From RGIG3102 sp964369975 (GTDB lineage Bacteria; Bacillota; Clostridia; Oscillospirales; Ruminococcaceae), in contig CAYJFZ010000008.1 of assembly GCA_964369975.1 (NCBI GenBank), positions 1-64,000 on the forward strand: 64,000 nt of DNA. The letters run 5' to 3'. The position numbers and the translations under genes are program-made. Under the pieces are notes generated by a model. The model was not told where the DNA came from. It searched no databases and worked only from the letters and a program-made list of their open reading frames with translations. This document shows positions 26,022 through 34,976 of the stretch, one piece after another. Numbering within the stretch: the stretch's first letter is position 1; the number at the start of each line of letters is the position of its first letter.

Positions 26022-26636
26022 TTATCTATGATGTGGTGTTTTAGCGACACTCATACAAGCCTTTGTTAATTCTACTGCTACTTTACCAAGATAGATATTC
26101 TCATAATAATAAAGCCTTGGCGAAACATTATTTTTATCTACTACCACATATTTTGATGGTAAATTTGTAAGAGTTAAGGCTGTTACATCGGCTCTACATC
26201 TTGAGCAATCGCAAACTGAAAACTCTTCTAAATACTCATCTATTCTTAATTTAATTATGTATTCCATAACATTTACAAATGAATATCCTTCTTGCTCTAA
26301 TTTAATTTTATCATCTGTTATGGATTTTGCAATTTTAACATCTTCTATTTCTTGCTGCCTTTTTTCATTTATAGCCATTTGCATCTTCCTTTTCAGCTCT
26401 TCTTTTTTTTGCTGAATAGTTTTAATGTCTATTGTAATTTCTCTACTCAGCGCTTTTTCTATTTCTAAAATTACATCGCTTCGCTCTTCATTTTCATCAA
26501 CTACTAAAACTTGTGAATTGGTTTTTTGTTGTATAGGTTTTTCTTCTTTTTCTGTCTTTTTTTCTACAACTTCTTCCTTCGGGTCATTCGATAGCAAATT
26601 TAAAACTCTACTTGTTTTATTTGATTTTTTAGCCAT
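26022..26636 (-). CDS. ComFB-domain protein, probable cyclic-di-nucleotide receptor
   Basis: A 204-aa protein. Residues 1-115 are charged and Lys/Glu-rich with a likely coiled coil (about 60-115). Residues about 118-200 are a ComFB domain: FVNVMEYIIKLRIDEYL, then the cysteine motif CDCSRCRADVTALTL (C142, C144, C147) and LPSKYVVVD. ComFB was named after the Bacillus competence operon, and ComFB proteins have recently been reported to bind cyclic di-nucleotides such as c-di-GMP. Here it is the last gene of the fla/che operon and overlaps the ParA gene by 8 bases. A c-di-GMP input to flagellar or array placement is my inference. Confidence 0.8.
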   Translation of the reverse strand: MAKKSNKTSRVLNLLSNDPKEEVVEKKTEKEEKPIQQKTNSQVLVVDENEERSDVILEIEKALSREITIDIKTIQQKKEELKRKMQMAINEKRQQEIEDVKIAKSITDDKIKLEQEGYSFVNVMEYIIKLRIDEYLEEFSVCDCSRCRADVTALTLTNLPSKYVVVDKNNVSPRLYYYENIYLGKVAVELTKACMSVAKTPHHR

Positions 26637-27420
26637 TGTTTGCTACCTCACTTTTTATGTTAACTAAGTTTAATACTTCATCTACAAAAGCCTTGTAATC
26701 ACGAGCAGGATTTGACCATGGTGAGTATTCTAACACTGTTTGTGCGTGAGCTGGAGCTTCTGCTACTACAACGCTACTTCTAATTTTAGTATCAAACACC
26801 TTTGTGTTAATTTGTTTTGCTACTTCTTGCGCCATTTCGTCTACATCTTTTGATAAGTTTGTATTTTTATTATATCTTGTTAGGAGTATCCCCATAACAT
26901 TTAAATTTTTATTTATGCTATTTTTTACAGCTTCAATAGTTTCTTTTAATTGAATTAAACCTACTAAACTTAAAATTTCACTCGCCATCGGTATTACTAA
27001 AAAATCAGCCGTTGCATAAGCGTTCACCGTTAAAATATTTAAAGCGGGAGGTGTGTCTATTATTATAAAATCATACTCATTCTCTACTGGCTTTAAGGCA
27101 TTTTTTAATAGCAATCTTCTATCTGTTTTTTCTGAAATATTCTCAGTTTGGCTTAAAAGAATATTTGAAACTATTATATCTTGATAAATTTGAGTTTTTC
27201 GGATAACTTCTTTAATCGGCACATCGTTAACTAAAACATCATAAATGTTTTTTCCTCTATCAATATCTTCACCCAAGCTAAAACCTAAATTTCCTTGAGG
27301 ATCTAAATCTATTGATAGTACCTTATATCCTTTTTTTGCAAGTCTTGCAATTAATGAGGCTGTAGTAGTTGTTTTACCTACCCCACCTTTTTGATTTGTT
27401 AAAACGATGCTGATTGCCAA
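26629..27420 (-). CDS. ParA/Soj-like partitioning ATPase of the fla/che operon
   Basis: A 263-aa P-loop ATPase of the ParA family. The deviant Walker A NQKGGVGKTTTTASL starts at residue 8, Walker A' is SIDLDPQGNLGFSLG, and Walker B is DFIIIDTPPALN. It resembles Soj/ParA rather than MinD-like FlhG: the N-terminus begins directly with the first beta-strand, without the DQAxxLR FlhF-activating motif, and I see no C-terminal amphipathic membrane helix. ParA-like proteins place chemoreceptor arrays in some bacteria. It lies between cheV and comFB; a function in placing arrays or flagella is inferred from that context. Confidence 0.85.
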   Translation of the reverse strand: MAISIVLTNQKGGVGKTTTTASLIARLAKKGYKVLSIDLDPQGNLGFSLGEDIDRGKNIYDVLVNDVPIKEVIRKTQIYQDIIVSNILLSQTENISEKTDRRLLLKNALKPVENEYDFIIIDTPPALNILTVNAYATADFLVIPMASEILSLVGLIQLKETIEAVKNSINKNLNVMGILLTRYNKNTNLSKDVDEMAQEVAKQINTKVFDTKIRSSVVVAEAPAHAQTVLEYSPWSNPARDYKAFVDEVLNLVNIKSEVANNG

Positions 27421-27423
27421 AAT

Positions 27424-28350
27424 TTATTCCTCCGTTGTACTATTATATTGTAATAATCCATTTACTATTTCTATTAATCTTCCTATCTCAGGCTTTGAAA
27501 GCTGTGCACTTGCGCCTACTTCTTCGCCTTTTTTTCTCATTTGTCCACTTATTAATGAAGAGAAAATAATAACTGGTATTTCTTTATAAATTTTTGTATC
27601 TTTAATTAATTTTGTTAGTCTGTGTCCGTCCATTTGAGGCATTTCAATGTCTGTAATTATTAAGTGTACATTTTCTTTAACTTCTTCATCTTCCTCAAAA
27701 GTACTTAGGTATTCCCATAACTCTTGCCCATTATCAAAGCTCTTTACATTCACATAGCCTGCACGAGCTAAGGATTCTAAGAGCATTCTTCTTAATAATG
27801 ATGAATCTTCTGCAATTAAGATTTTTTCTTCTTTTTGAATTGTACTTGAAATGCTCTTTATATCTTCTTCTTGTATAGAAGTTTCAGGGGCTATATCAGC
27901 TACGATTTTTTCAAAATCTAAAATAATTACAAGTTCTTCTGTATTATTTTTAATTATACCTGTTGCTATACTATCGTTTTTGCCACTTAAAGTTTTATCA
28001 GGCTTTTCTATGTCTTCCCAAGATAGTCTTTGAATACCAATTACACCATTTACTCTAAAAGCAATGTTTATTTGATTAAAGTTTGTAACTATAAATAAGT
28101 CCCTTTCGCTTTTTTCACTCTCAATACCTGTTAAGTAAAAAGGAAGGTCTATAACAGTGAAAATTGTATCTCTTGGCTTGTAAACTCCCTCAACCGCTGC
28201 ATGAGAATATGGTACCGACTTTACTTTTTCTGATAGCATAATTTCTCTTACTTTTGCAACATTGATACCATAAAGTTCGTTGTTTATAGTAAATTTCATA
28301 ACTTCTATTTCATTTGTGCCTGATTCTAATAATACTCTTGTCTTTTCCAT
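27424..28350 (-). CDS. cheV: Chemotaxis coupling protein CheV (CheW domain plus receiver)
   Basis: A 308-aa adaptor linking chemoreceptors to CheA, with its own phosphorylation site. The CheW-like domain spans about 15-160 (FTINNELYGINVAKVREIM, GVYKPRDTIFTVIDLPFYL). The receiver domain spans about 180-300, with acidic pocket LIAEDSSLLRR, phospho-acceptor Asp in LIITDIEMPQMDG, and the conserved Lys in AQLSKPE. CheV is typical of Bacillus-type adaptation, alongside CheC and CheD, which are encoded directly upstream. The ParA gene begins 3 bp downstream. Confidence 0.94.
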   Translation of the reverse strand: MEKTRVLLESGTNEIEVMKFTINNELYGINVAKVREIMLSEKVKSVPYSHAAVEGVYKPRDTIFTVIDLPFYLTGIESEKSERDLFIVTNFNQINIAFRVNGVIGIQRLSWEDIEKPDKTLSGKNDSIATGIIKNNTEELVIILDFEKIVADIAPETSIQEEDIKSISSTIQKEEKILIAEDSSLLRRMLLESLARAGYVNVKSFDNGQELWEYLSTFEEDEEVKENVHLIITDIEMPQMDGHRLTKLIKDTKIYKEIPVIIFSSLISGQMRKKGEEVGASAQLSKPEIGRLIEIVNGLLQYNSTTEE

Positions 28351-28359
28351 AATAACTCC

Positions 28360-28845
28360 TTATAGCTTGATGTCTGGTTTTCCAATACTTCTAATTGTCA
28401 CTGCACCTGTTTCAACATCTAAAATCATTGTTCTTGCTATACTGCCACCAACTTCTTGTCCAGTTATGTGTATACCTTCATTTTTTAATATCTTTATTAC
28501 AGCATCTATGTTTTGCTTTCCTATATTTGAAAGCGATGAATTCCCTGTTGTTGCGAACATTTTTGCCCCACCTGCTATTTTGCAAACATAGCTACTTTTC
28601 ACTCCACCTAATACAGCCATTTTTCTTAATGTTTCTTTTATGCCTGTATCAGCAAATTTATAAACGCTTGTTTCATTTATGCCTTTTAAAGATTCTGGTA
28701 GCATAATATGAATAAGTGCTGCAAGTTTTATTCTCGTATCATAAATTGTTATGCCAATACAAGAACCTAAAGCATAAGTTATTAATTTGCCCTGTGTTCT
28801 TGTTAGCTTCATATCAGCTATTTGTACTACAACTTGTCTATCCAA
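28360..28845 (-). CDS. cheD: Chemoreceptor glutamine deamidase CheD
   Basis: CheD deamidates receptor glutamines and binds CheC. The likely start is TTG at 28845, one base after the cheC stop, with GGGGA upstream. This gives 161 aa beginning (M)DRQVVVQIADMKL, matching the usual CheD N-terminus; the longer frame would extend into cheC. The catalytic Cys is in LGSCIGITIYD, and the His is in AALIHIMLPES. The Thr of KFADTGIKETL is also in place. CheC and CheD act together in Bacillus-type adaptation, and the gene order cheC-cheD supports translational coupling. Confidence 0.93.
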   Translation of the reverse strand: MDRQVVVQIADMKLTRTQGKLITYALGSCIGITIYDTRIKLAALIHIMLPESLKGINETSVYKFADTGIKETLRKMAVLGGVKSSYVCKIAGGAKMFATTGNSSLSNIGKQNIDAVIKILKNEGIHITGQEVGGSIARTMILDVETGAVTIRSIGKPDIKL

Positions 28846-28846
28846 A

Positions 28847-29464
28847 TTACACAATCCCCAATTTTTTAAATATTTCATTGAGTGAAGATATTTGTGGCAC
28901 CATAAGTAAATTAGCATCGTGATTTACATCCCCAACGATGAATTTGCCTTTTACCATCATAAGTTTATCTGTTTCATATCCCACTTCTACCATTGCTACA
29001 TTCATAATCCCGCCGAGCATATTAACAGTGCTTACAGGCGCTGTTAAGCTCATTTTCAAATCTATCATATTAGACATTGCTCTAATATAAGAAGAAATAA
29101 CTATATTACCCACTTCAGTTAAGGCTGAAAGCGATATTTCATCAAGGGTTAATATATCACTAATTTCTTGATTCATTATTCTTAATACTACATCTTTTGC
29201 AAAGGCTGTATCTAAAATAAACAGCATTATACCATCAACATCACCCTCAAATCTTGAAAAAACAGCTACTACTGCATCCTCAGGTGAGCCTAAGCTATAA
29301 ATCGCATCATTAAACTTTAAAACCTTAACATCAGGAAGCTCAATTTTAACATCGCAAGAAAGCATACTGGATAAAGATGTAGCAGCATTACCTGTGCCTA
29401 TACTGCCTATTTCTTTTATTACATCTTTTTTTAAGTCGTCTACTTGATCATAATTATGTATCAT
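28847..29464 (-). CDS. cheC: CheY-P phosphatase CheC
   Basis: A 205-aa phosphatase that removes phosphate from CheY and partners CheD. Both active-site motifs of the E-x2-N type are present: KEIGSIGTGNAATSLS near residue 17 and TEVGNIVISSYIRAMS near 115. This agrees with double-site CheC rather than CheX. It follows the flgF/flgG-like pair by 17 bp. The long FliY in the same operon has a related CheC-like N-terminus, so the cell probably has two such phosphatases. Confidence 0.93.
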   Translation of the reverse strand: MIHNYDQVDDLKKDVIKEIGSIGTGNAATSLSSMLSCDVKIELPDVKVLKFNDAIYSLGSPEDAVVAVFSRFEGDVDGIMLFILDTAFAKDVVLRIMNQEISDILTLDEISLSALTEVGNIVISSYIRAMSNMIDLKMSLTAPVSTVNMLGGIMNVAMVEVGYETDKLMMVKGKFIVGDVNHDANLLMVPQISSLNEIFKKLGIV

Positions 29465-29481
29465 TTTATTTCACCTATATA

Positions 29482-30198
29482 TTATCCTCTAAGATTATTA
29501 ATTACTTGCTGCACTTCATCTGAAGTTTGCATCATTTTTAAAATATAAGAATATGCTCTTTGAGTCTCAATTATATTCGCCATTTCTCCTGCCATATCAA
29601 CATTTGACTGCTCTAAATAACCTTGCATAACACTTGCGTCTTGTCTTAAAGTAGGCTCTCCATTTTTTTCAAGTGGTGAAAATTCGCTATCGCCAACACT
29701 TAACATACCGTCAGTATTATCAAAAACAAATACTCCCGGTAGGGCTGTTAATTCTTTTGTATCATCAATCAAAATAGGGTTTTGCTGTGCATCTAAAACT
29801 AACTTGCCTTCTGTTGTTGCAAGATAAAAGTTGCCATTTTCCCTTAAAGATAAAGAGAAGTTACCATTTCTTGTGTAGGTAATTTCTTCGCTTATAGGGT
29901 TTTCTATCATAAAAAAACCCTCGCCTTGTATTGCAAAATGGTATTCATTATAAGTAGGCGCATAAGCAGAGGGTGAAAAATCAGTGTTTGTATGGCTAAC
30001 TTTTGCCCCAGAGCTTGCTGTTAAATCTGTTAGTGGATCTTCAACTGCCCTCATATTATGATAAACTAAATCTTGGAAAACTGCATTTTTTGTTTTGTAG
30101 CCTGAGGTGTTTACATTCGCTACATTATTAGCAATAACATTAAATTTGTTTTGCTGCGAGGTAACACCTGCTGCTGCTGTGTAAAAAGAATGATTCAT
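29482..30198 (-). CDS. flgG: Flagellar basal-body rod protein, FlgG/FlhP-like
   Basis: A 238-aa rod-family protein. N-terminal MNHSFYTAAAGVTSQQNKFN with VIANNVANVNTSGYKTK is the conserved rod/hook motif; the C-terminal YLEQSNVDMAGEMANIIETQ and RAYSYILKMMQTSDEV segments form the D0 helix. It is the second of two adjacent paralogues, comparable to FlhO/FlhP (FlgF/FlgG) in Bacillus. Which is the proximal and which the distal rod protein cannot be settled from sequence alone. Exported by the type III system, so no signal peptide. Confidence 0.88.
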   Translation of the reverse strand: MNHSFYTAAAGVTSQQNKFNVIANNVANVNTSGYKTKNAVFQDLVYHNMRAVEDPLTDLTASSGAKVSHTNTDFSPSAYAPTYNEYHFAIQGEGFFMIENPISEEITYTRNGNFSLSLRENGNFYLATTEGKLVLDAQQNPILIDDTKELTALPGVFVFDNTDGMLSVGDSEFSPLEKNGEPTLRQDASVMQGYLEQSNVDMAGEMANIIETQRAYSYILKMMQTSDEVQQVINNLRG

Positions 30199-30217
30199 AT
30201 TTTATCTCCTTTTAAAA

Positions 30218-30973
30218 TTAGCCTTGGCCTATATCGTTTACTATTTTGGATATTAGTTGGTCATACATTGTAAAAATTTGAGCTGAGCTTTGAAGCGCTC
30301 TATTGCTTGCCATCATTTTACTCATTTGAGTTACAGAGTCAACATTTGAGCCTTCAATACCTTGATTCATAATAGTTGCATTCACAGCTACTGCCCCGCC
30401 ATTTGGCGCAGTAAAAGTACCGCTATCACTTTTTAGTAAGTTTTCATCGTAGTTTTCAAAATCAACTACTGAAAGTCTTGCAATAAGGTTGTTATTTTCA
30501 TCATAGATATTGCCTTGATTATCTACTACTATATTATCGCTATTTATTTGAATAGGCGCACCATTAGTGCCCAGTACTCTACCTACTCCTTGAAGAGTTA
30601 GGTATCTTTCTTCATCTAAAGAGAAAGAGCCATTTCTTGTGTACACATTACCCTCTGTGCCTTGAATTACAAAAAAACCTTCTGAAAGCAATGCAAAATC
30701 TAAAGGCATACCAGTCTGCACAAAAGAGCCTTGAGCATAATCAGTGTAATTCCTATCTGCATACACCATGCCACTTAAAGAGCCAACTTCCACTGCCCCT
30801 TGCTGTGATTTGTCACCACTCATAACTACTAACTTTTCAGCAAAAGATGCATTAGTCATATTATCTGTTTTGTAACCTGCAGTAGATACATTAGCCATAT
30901 TTGAGCTAATTACATTTAACTGCCTTGTTTGTGTTAGCATACTTGAAGTTAAGTTATAATAACCGTGAAACAT
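30218..30973 (-). CDS. flgF: Flagellar basal-body rod protein, FlgF/FlhO-like
   Basis: A 251-aa rod-family protein, first of the tandem pair after the sigma-D gene. The N-terminus MFHGYYNLTSSMLTQTRQLN with VISSNMANVSTAGYKTD and the C-terminal QGIEGSNVDSVTQMSKMMAS show the two D0 helices. Compared with its neighbour, it has less canonical spacing in the central domain. It follows the sigma-D gene by 15 bp. Gene names for this pair are position-based; either could be the FlgG equivalent. Confidence 0.88.
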   Translation of the reverse strand: MFHGYYNLTSSMLTQTRQLNVISSNMANVSTAGYKTDNMTNASFAEKLVVMSGDKSQQGAVEVGSLSGMVYADRNYTDYAQGSFVQTGMPLDFALLSEGFFVIQGTEGNVYTRNGSFSLDEERYLTLQGVGRVLGTNGAPIQINSDNIVVDNQGNIYDENNNLIARLSVVDFENYDENLLKSDSGTFTAPNGGAVAVNATIMNQGIEGSNVDSVTQMSKMMASNRALQSSAQIFTMYDQLISKIVNDIGQG

Positions 30974-30988
30974 TTTTCTTCCTCCATT

Positions 30989-31774
30989 TTAAGTGTTCTT
31001 TAAAATACTGTCTTTCATCTTTTTTAAAGCATTTGAGTGTATTTGCGACACCCTCGCTTCACTTACTTGTAGAATTTTTGCTATGTCTTTCATATTGACT
31101 TGCTCTTTATAATAAAGCGATGTAACTATTTGCTCTTTTTCATTTAGCTGTAAAATCGCTTTTTCTAAGATTTCTTTAGTATGTTTTTGTTCTAAGTTTT
31201 CTTCTGGCATTCCTTGTGGTATATCGCTTTGTATTTGCAAAGGTGATTGACTATCCTGTCTTTGCTCTATAGCCATATCCAAAGAAATAATTGAAAATAA
31301 CGATGATTTTGACATTATTTCATTGTATTTTTCCTTTTCAATGCCTAACTTTTCGCAAACTTCATCTGCCGTGGGCTCTTTTCCATAATTCATATAATAC
31401 TCATTGCTAAACTGCAAGATATTATTATAAATTTTTCTTGTTGTCCTTGGTATCCAGTCTTGCTTTCTTGCTATATCAATTACCATACCACGAAGCCTGT
31501 TTGATATATAAGTTTCAAACGAAGCATTTTTATCGCTTTGGTACTTATCGATGCAATTCATTAAGACTATTACACCCTCATTTATAATATCATTAGTCTG
31601 CTCAAAGCCTATATACACATTCTTCATCTGCAAGGCTATGCTTTTAACTACATAAAGGTATCTTAAAGCAATTTCTTGCTTTGCATCTAATCGCTTTGTA
31701 TTATTATAAAGGCAAAATAATTCTTCATTTGAAAATTTTTCAAATTGTTTTTCACCTTTATACTCATTCATCAT
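30989..31774 (-). CDS. sigD: RNA polymerase sigma-28 factor SigD/FliA
   Basis: A 261-aa alternative sigma factor for late flagellar genes. Region 2 is visible as ALRYLYVVKSIALQMKNVY and DIINEGVIVLMNCIDKY, then FETYISNRLRGMVIDIARKQ. Region 4 contains LNEKEQIVTSLYYKEQVNMK and the helix-turn-helix DIAKILQVSEARVSQIHSNA. Four promoters in the window (flgM, fliD, PilZ gene, flagellin) match its type of recognition sequence, and its inhibitor FlgM is encoded at 21.1 kb. It lies directly after flhA (4-bp overlap), where flhF and flhG are often found. Confidence 0.95.
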   Translation of the reverse strand: MMNEYKGEKQFEKFSNEELFCLYNNTKRLDAKQEIALRYLYVVKSIALQMKNVYIGFEQTNDIINEGVIVLMNCIDKYQSDKNASFETYISNRLRGMVIDIARKQDWIPRTTRKIYNNILQFSNEYYMNYGKEPTADEVCEKLGIEKEKYNEIMSKSSLFSIISLDMAIEQRQDSQSPLQIQSDIPQGMPEENLEQKHTKEILEKAILQLNEKEQIVTSLYYKEQVNMKDIAKILQVSEARVSQIHSNALKKMKDSILKNT

Positions 31775-33846
31775 GCGAACGCAACCTCTGTTTCTTTTTT
31801 GATGTTAGATATAGCTTGTATTTGAACATTATTTGCTATTTCATTAAAAGCTAAAACATATACATTCGGGTAAAACTGCTCAATCATTTTATATAAATAT
31901 GGTCTTATTACTTGGCTTGTCAAAATAACGGTGTCTTGAGATAACTCTTTAAACTTTTTCATTCCATCGCCAATTTGAGCTAAGATGCTTTGCATAGTTT
32001 GAGGGTTAACTGCAAGGTAAATACCCTGCTCACTTTTTGCCATATTTGATACAAGGATTTTTTCAAGCTCTGCGTCTATTGTCATTACGCGCATTTGCCC
32101 ATTTTCGCAAAACTTCCTTGTGATTGTTCTTTTTAAAGCTACTCTAATATTTTCAGTTATATTAGTTAAATCAAAGCCTGTACCTGCACTATCTGCTATT
32201 GTAGATAAAACAGTTTGCATATCCTTAATCGGGATACCCTCTTTTAATAAGTTAATTAGTATTTTTTGTAAATTACCAAAAGATATTAAATTAGGGATAA
32301 CTTCATCCACTAACTCAGGAGCAACTTTCTTTAAGTTTTCAATTAAAAGTGCAACTTCTTGCCTTGATAATAGTTCGTGAGCGTGCACTTTCACTGTTTC
32401 TGAAAGATGGGTTATCATTACTGATAATGGGTCTATAACAGTGTAGCCGTAGATTTCTGCAAGCTCTTTATTTTCAGGCAGTATCCACTTACTCGGAATA
32501 CCGTAAGCTGGTTCTATTGTGTCTATGCCCTCTATATCACCTGCTGGTGCTGAGGGTTCTAAAGCTAAGTAGTGGTCTGTTAAAATTTCGCCCTTTGCCA
32601 CTTCTTCACCTTTTATTTTTATAATGTACTGATTAGTGTTTAAACTTGAGCGGTCACGAAGTCTTATAGAAGGGATAACAAAGCCCATTTGCTGAGCATA
32701 CTGCCTTCTAAAAATAACAATACGGTTAATCATCTTACCGCCGCTTGCCTCGTCTACTAAAGGAATTAAGCTATAGCCAAACTCCATTTCAATAGGCTCA
32801 ACGCTTATTAATGAGTAAACATTATTAATATCTCTGTAAAATTCTTCTTCTGTTACAGCCGGCGCTGTTTGTGGCTGAGACTGTGTTTGCAAAAGAAGTG
32901 CTTGTTTTTTCATTTGTGTTGTTAAGTAGTTGCCTGCATAAATGAATGCAGCTGCTAAAATCAACATTGAGATTGTAGGCATCCCCGGCACAAAGGCTAA
33001 GACAATTAATACGCCACCTGTCATCATTATCGCCTTTGGCTGTGCTAAAAACTGCTTTGAAACATCTTGGTTTAAACTACCTTCTGAAACAGCCCTTGTT
33101 ACTATCATACCTGTTGAAACAGATATTAATAAGGCTGGAATCTGTGAAACTAAGCCATCGCCAACTGTTGCTATTGCATAGATGTTTAAAACTTCTTCAA
33201 AAGGAAGCCCTGATTGTAAAATACCTATTACTGTGCCACCGATGATGTTAATTAAAGTGATGATGATAGACATTATCGCATCACCTTTTACTATTTTTGT
33301 AGCACCATCCATAGCGCCGTAAAAGTCAGCTTCTCTTTGTATTTTTTCACGCCTTTTTCTTGCGTCAGCCTCGTTTATAAGTCCTGCGCTTAAGTCAGCG
33401 TCAATCGCCATTTGCTTACCTGGCATAGCATCAAGGGTAAATCTTGCAGCTACTTCTGCTACCCTTTCAGCACCTTTTGTGATAACTATGAACTGCACTA
33501 AAACTATAATTAAGAAAATAATTATACCTACTACTACATTGCCTTGTAAAACAAAGTCACCAAAAGATTTAATAACCTGTCCTGCTTCACCTTGTCTTGT
33601 TAAAATATTTCTTGTTGAAGAAATATTTATACCAAGTCTAAAAAGCGTGGTTATCAAAAGAAGTGATGGAAATATAGAAAATTCCAGCGGTTCTTTTATA
33701 TTCATACTGATTAACAAAATTATCATTGATATAGAAATATTAATGATAATCATAACATCTAAAAAGAATGGTGACATCGGTATGATAAGTAGTAAAACAA
33801 TCAATATTACAGCGATTGCAACCGCATTGCTCACAATGTGCTTCAT
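31771..33846 (-). CDS. flhA: Flagellar type III export gate protein FlhA
   Basis: A 691-aa export-gate component. The N-terminal half has about eight membrane helices, beginning with LIIPMSPFFLDVMIIINISI; the conserved FHIPEP-family loop TRQGEAGQVIKSFGDFVLQG and the MPGKQMAIDADLSAGLI segment follow. The C-terminal half (from about 340) is the cytoplasmic ring that receives export chaperones, ending with the AFNEIANNVQIQAIS segment. Size is normal. It sits between flhB and the sigma-D gene in the fla/che operon. Confidence 0.97.
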   Translation of the reverse strand: MKHIVSNAVAIAVILIVLLLIIPMSPFFLDVMIIINISISMIILLISMNIKEPLEFSIFPSLLLITTLFRLGINISSTRNILTRQGEAGQVIKSFGDFVLQGNVVVGIIIFLIIVLVQFIVITKGAERVAEVAARFTLDAMPGKQMAIDADLSAGLINEADARKRREKIQREADFYGAMDGATKIVKGDAIMSIIITLINIIGGTVIGILQSGLPFEEVLNIYAIATVGDGLVSQIPALLISVSTGMIVTRAVSEGSLNQDVSKQFLAQPKAIMMTGGVLIVLAFVPGMPTISMLILAAAFIYAGNYLTTQMKKQALLLQTQSQPQTAPAVTEEEFYRDINNVYSLISVEPIEMEFGYSLIPLVDEASGGKMINRIVIFRRQYAQQMGFVIPSIRLRDRSSLNTNQYIIKIKGEEVAKGEILTDHYLALEPSAPAGDIEGIDTIEPAYGIPSKWILPENKELAEIYGYTVIDPLSVMITHLSETVKVHAHELLSRQEVALLIENLKKVAPELVDEVIPNLISFGNLQKILINLLKEGIPIKDMQTVLSTIADSAGTGFDLTNITENIRVALKRTITRKFCENGQMRVMTIDAELEKILVSNMAKSEQGIYLAVNPQTMQSILAQIGDGMKKFKELSQDTVILTSQVIRPYLYKMIEQFYPNVYVLAFNEIANNVQIQAISNIKKETEVAFA

Positions 33847-33849
33847 TAA

Positions 33850-34914
33850 TTACCTCATCATTTTTTTATTCATCATATAGATATATGATAGTATTTCCGC
33901 TACTGCGGTGTAGTGTTCTTCTAAAATTTCTCTGTTTAGGTCAGTCGTTGCATATAATGCCCTTGCCAAAGGTACATTTTCAATAACGCTGACATCATTT
34001 TCAGTTGCCACTTTAATAATTCTTAAAGCAAGCTCGTCTTGCCCTTTTGCAATAACTACAGGCGCTCTATTTTTTGTAGAATCATACTTTAAAGCTACCG
34101 CAAAATGCGTAGGATTTCGTATGATAACATCAGCAGATGGGACTGCTTGTATCATCCTACTCCTCGCTCTTATTCTTTGCATCTCTTTTATTTTGCCTTT
34201 TATTTCAGGATTACCCTCAGTTTGCTTAAATTCTTCTTTTACTTCTTGCTTTGACATCATTATCTTTCTTTCATATTCCCATCTTTGGAATAAGTAATCT
34301 AAAAATGCAACAGCTGTAAAAACTAAGAGTATTCTTAAAATCATATTGGTTGCAAGCTCGAATATCATACTCGTTGAAAGGTCTATGTCCATATACATAG
34401 TCTTTACTACTTGCGCTGAATAATCCGTTAGCATCGTGTATGCTATATAAACTAAAAGTATTACTTTTAAAACATTTTTAATTAATTCTACTAAGTTTTT
34501 TAAAGAAAACACTTTTTTTGCCCCTTGAAGAGGGCTAAGTCTGTTTAGTTTTGGCGCTAAGACTTTTGATGAAAATAAAAACCTTGTTTGTACTCCATGT
34601 AATAACACTGACACTAAAGCACAGATTAAACCAAAGGGTAAAAATGCAATTACAGCTGTTATTACAAAGTCACTTGATAAAGAATTTATATTTTCTCTTG
34701 AGGGGATTACTCCCTGTGCACTAAGGGCTATTAAATCTTGCATAAAGCCTTTAATGTATGTATACATCATTGGAAAAAGTAGTGATAGTGCAAAAACTGC
34801 ACTTAGTAAAAAACCTACATTTGCAACATCTGTACTTTGAAAGACATTCCCCTCTTTTCTTTCATCTCTTCTCTTTTTTGGGGTAGCTTTCTCTGTTTTT
34901 GATTGTGATGACAA
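33850..34914 (-). CDS. flhB: Flagellar export apparatus protein FlhB
   Basis: The export switch protein. The N-terminal KTEKATPKKRRDERKEGN is the family hallmark, followed by four membrane helices and a cytoplasmic domain with the autocleavage site NPTH in IIRNPTHFAVALKYD. I prefer TTG 34914 (354 aa, SSQSKTEKAT) with AAGGTGG about 11 bases upstream; an ATG at 34935 adds seven residues but has no ribosome site. A second, short FlhB-C-like gene is at 52.6 kb. It follows fliR and precedes flhA by 3 bp, counting to its start. Confidence 0.95.
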   Translation of the reverse strand: MSSQSKTEKATPKKRRDERKEGNVFQSTDVANVGFLLSAVFALSLLFPMMYTYIKGFMQDLIALSAQGVIPSRENINSLSSDFVITAVIAFLPFGLICALVSVLLHGVQTRFLFSSKVLAPKLNRLSPLQGAKKVFSLKNLVELIKNVLKVILLVYIAYTMLTDYSAQVVKTMYMDIDLSTSMIFELATNMILRILLVFTAVAFLDYLFQRWEYERKIMMSKQEVKEEFKQTEGNPEIKGKIKEMQRIRARSRMIQAVPSADVIIRNPTHFAVALKYDSTKNRAPVVIAKGQDELALRIIKVATENDVSVIENVPLARALYATTDLNREILEEHYTAVAEILSYIYMMNKKMMR

Positions 34915-34976
34915 GGTTTTTACACCACCTTCCATTTATGTAATATATATTAACTATTATTATACTCTTTGTAATA

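Noticed and set aside
26629..27420. FlhG assignment for the ParA-like gene
   Set aside because: No DQAxxLR N-terminal motif and no C-terminal membrane-targeting helix; it resembles Soj/ParA more than MinD/FlhG.
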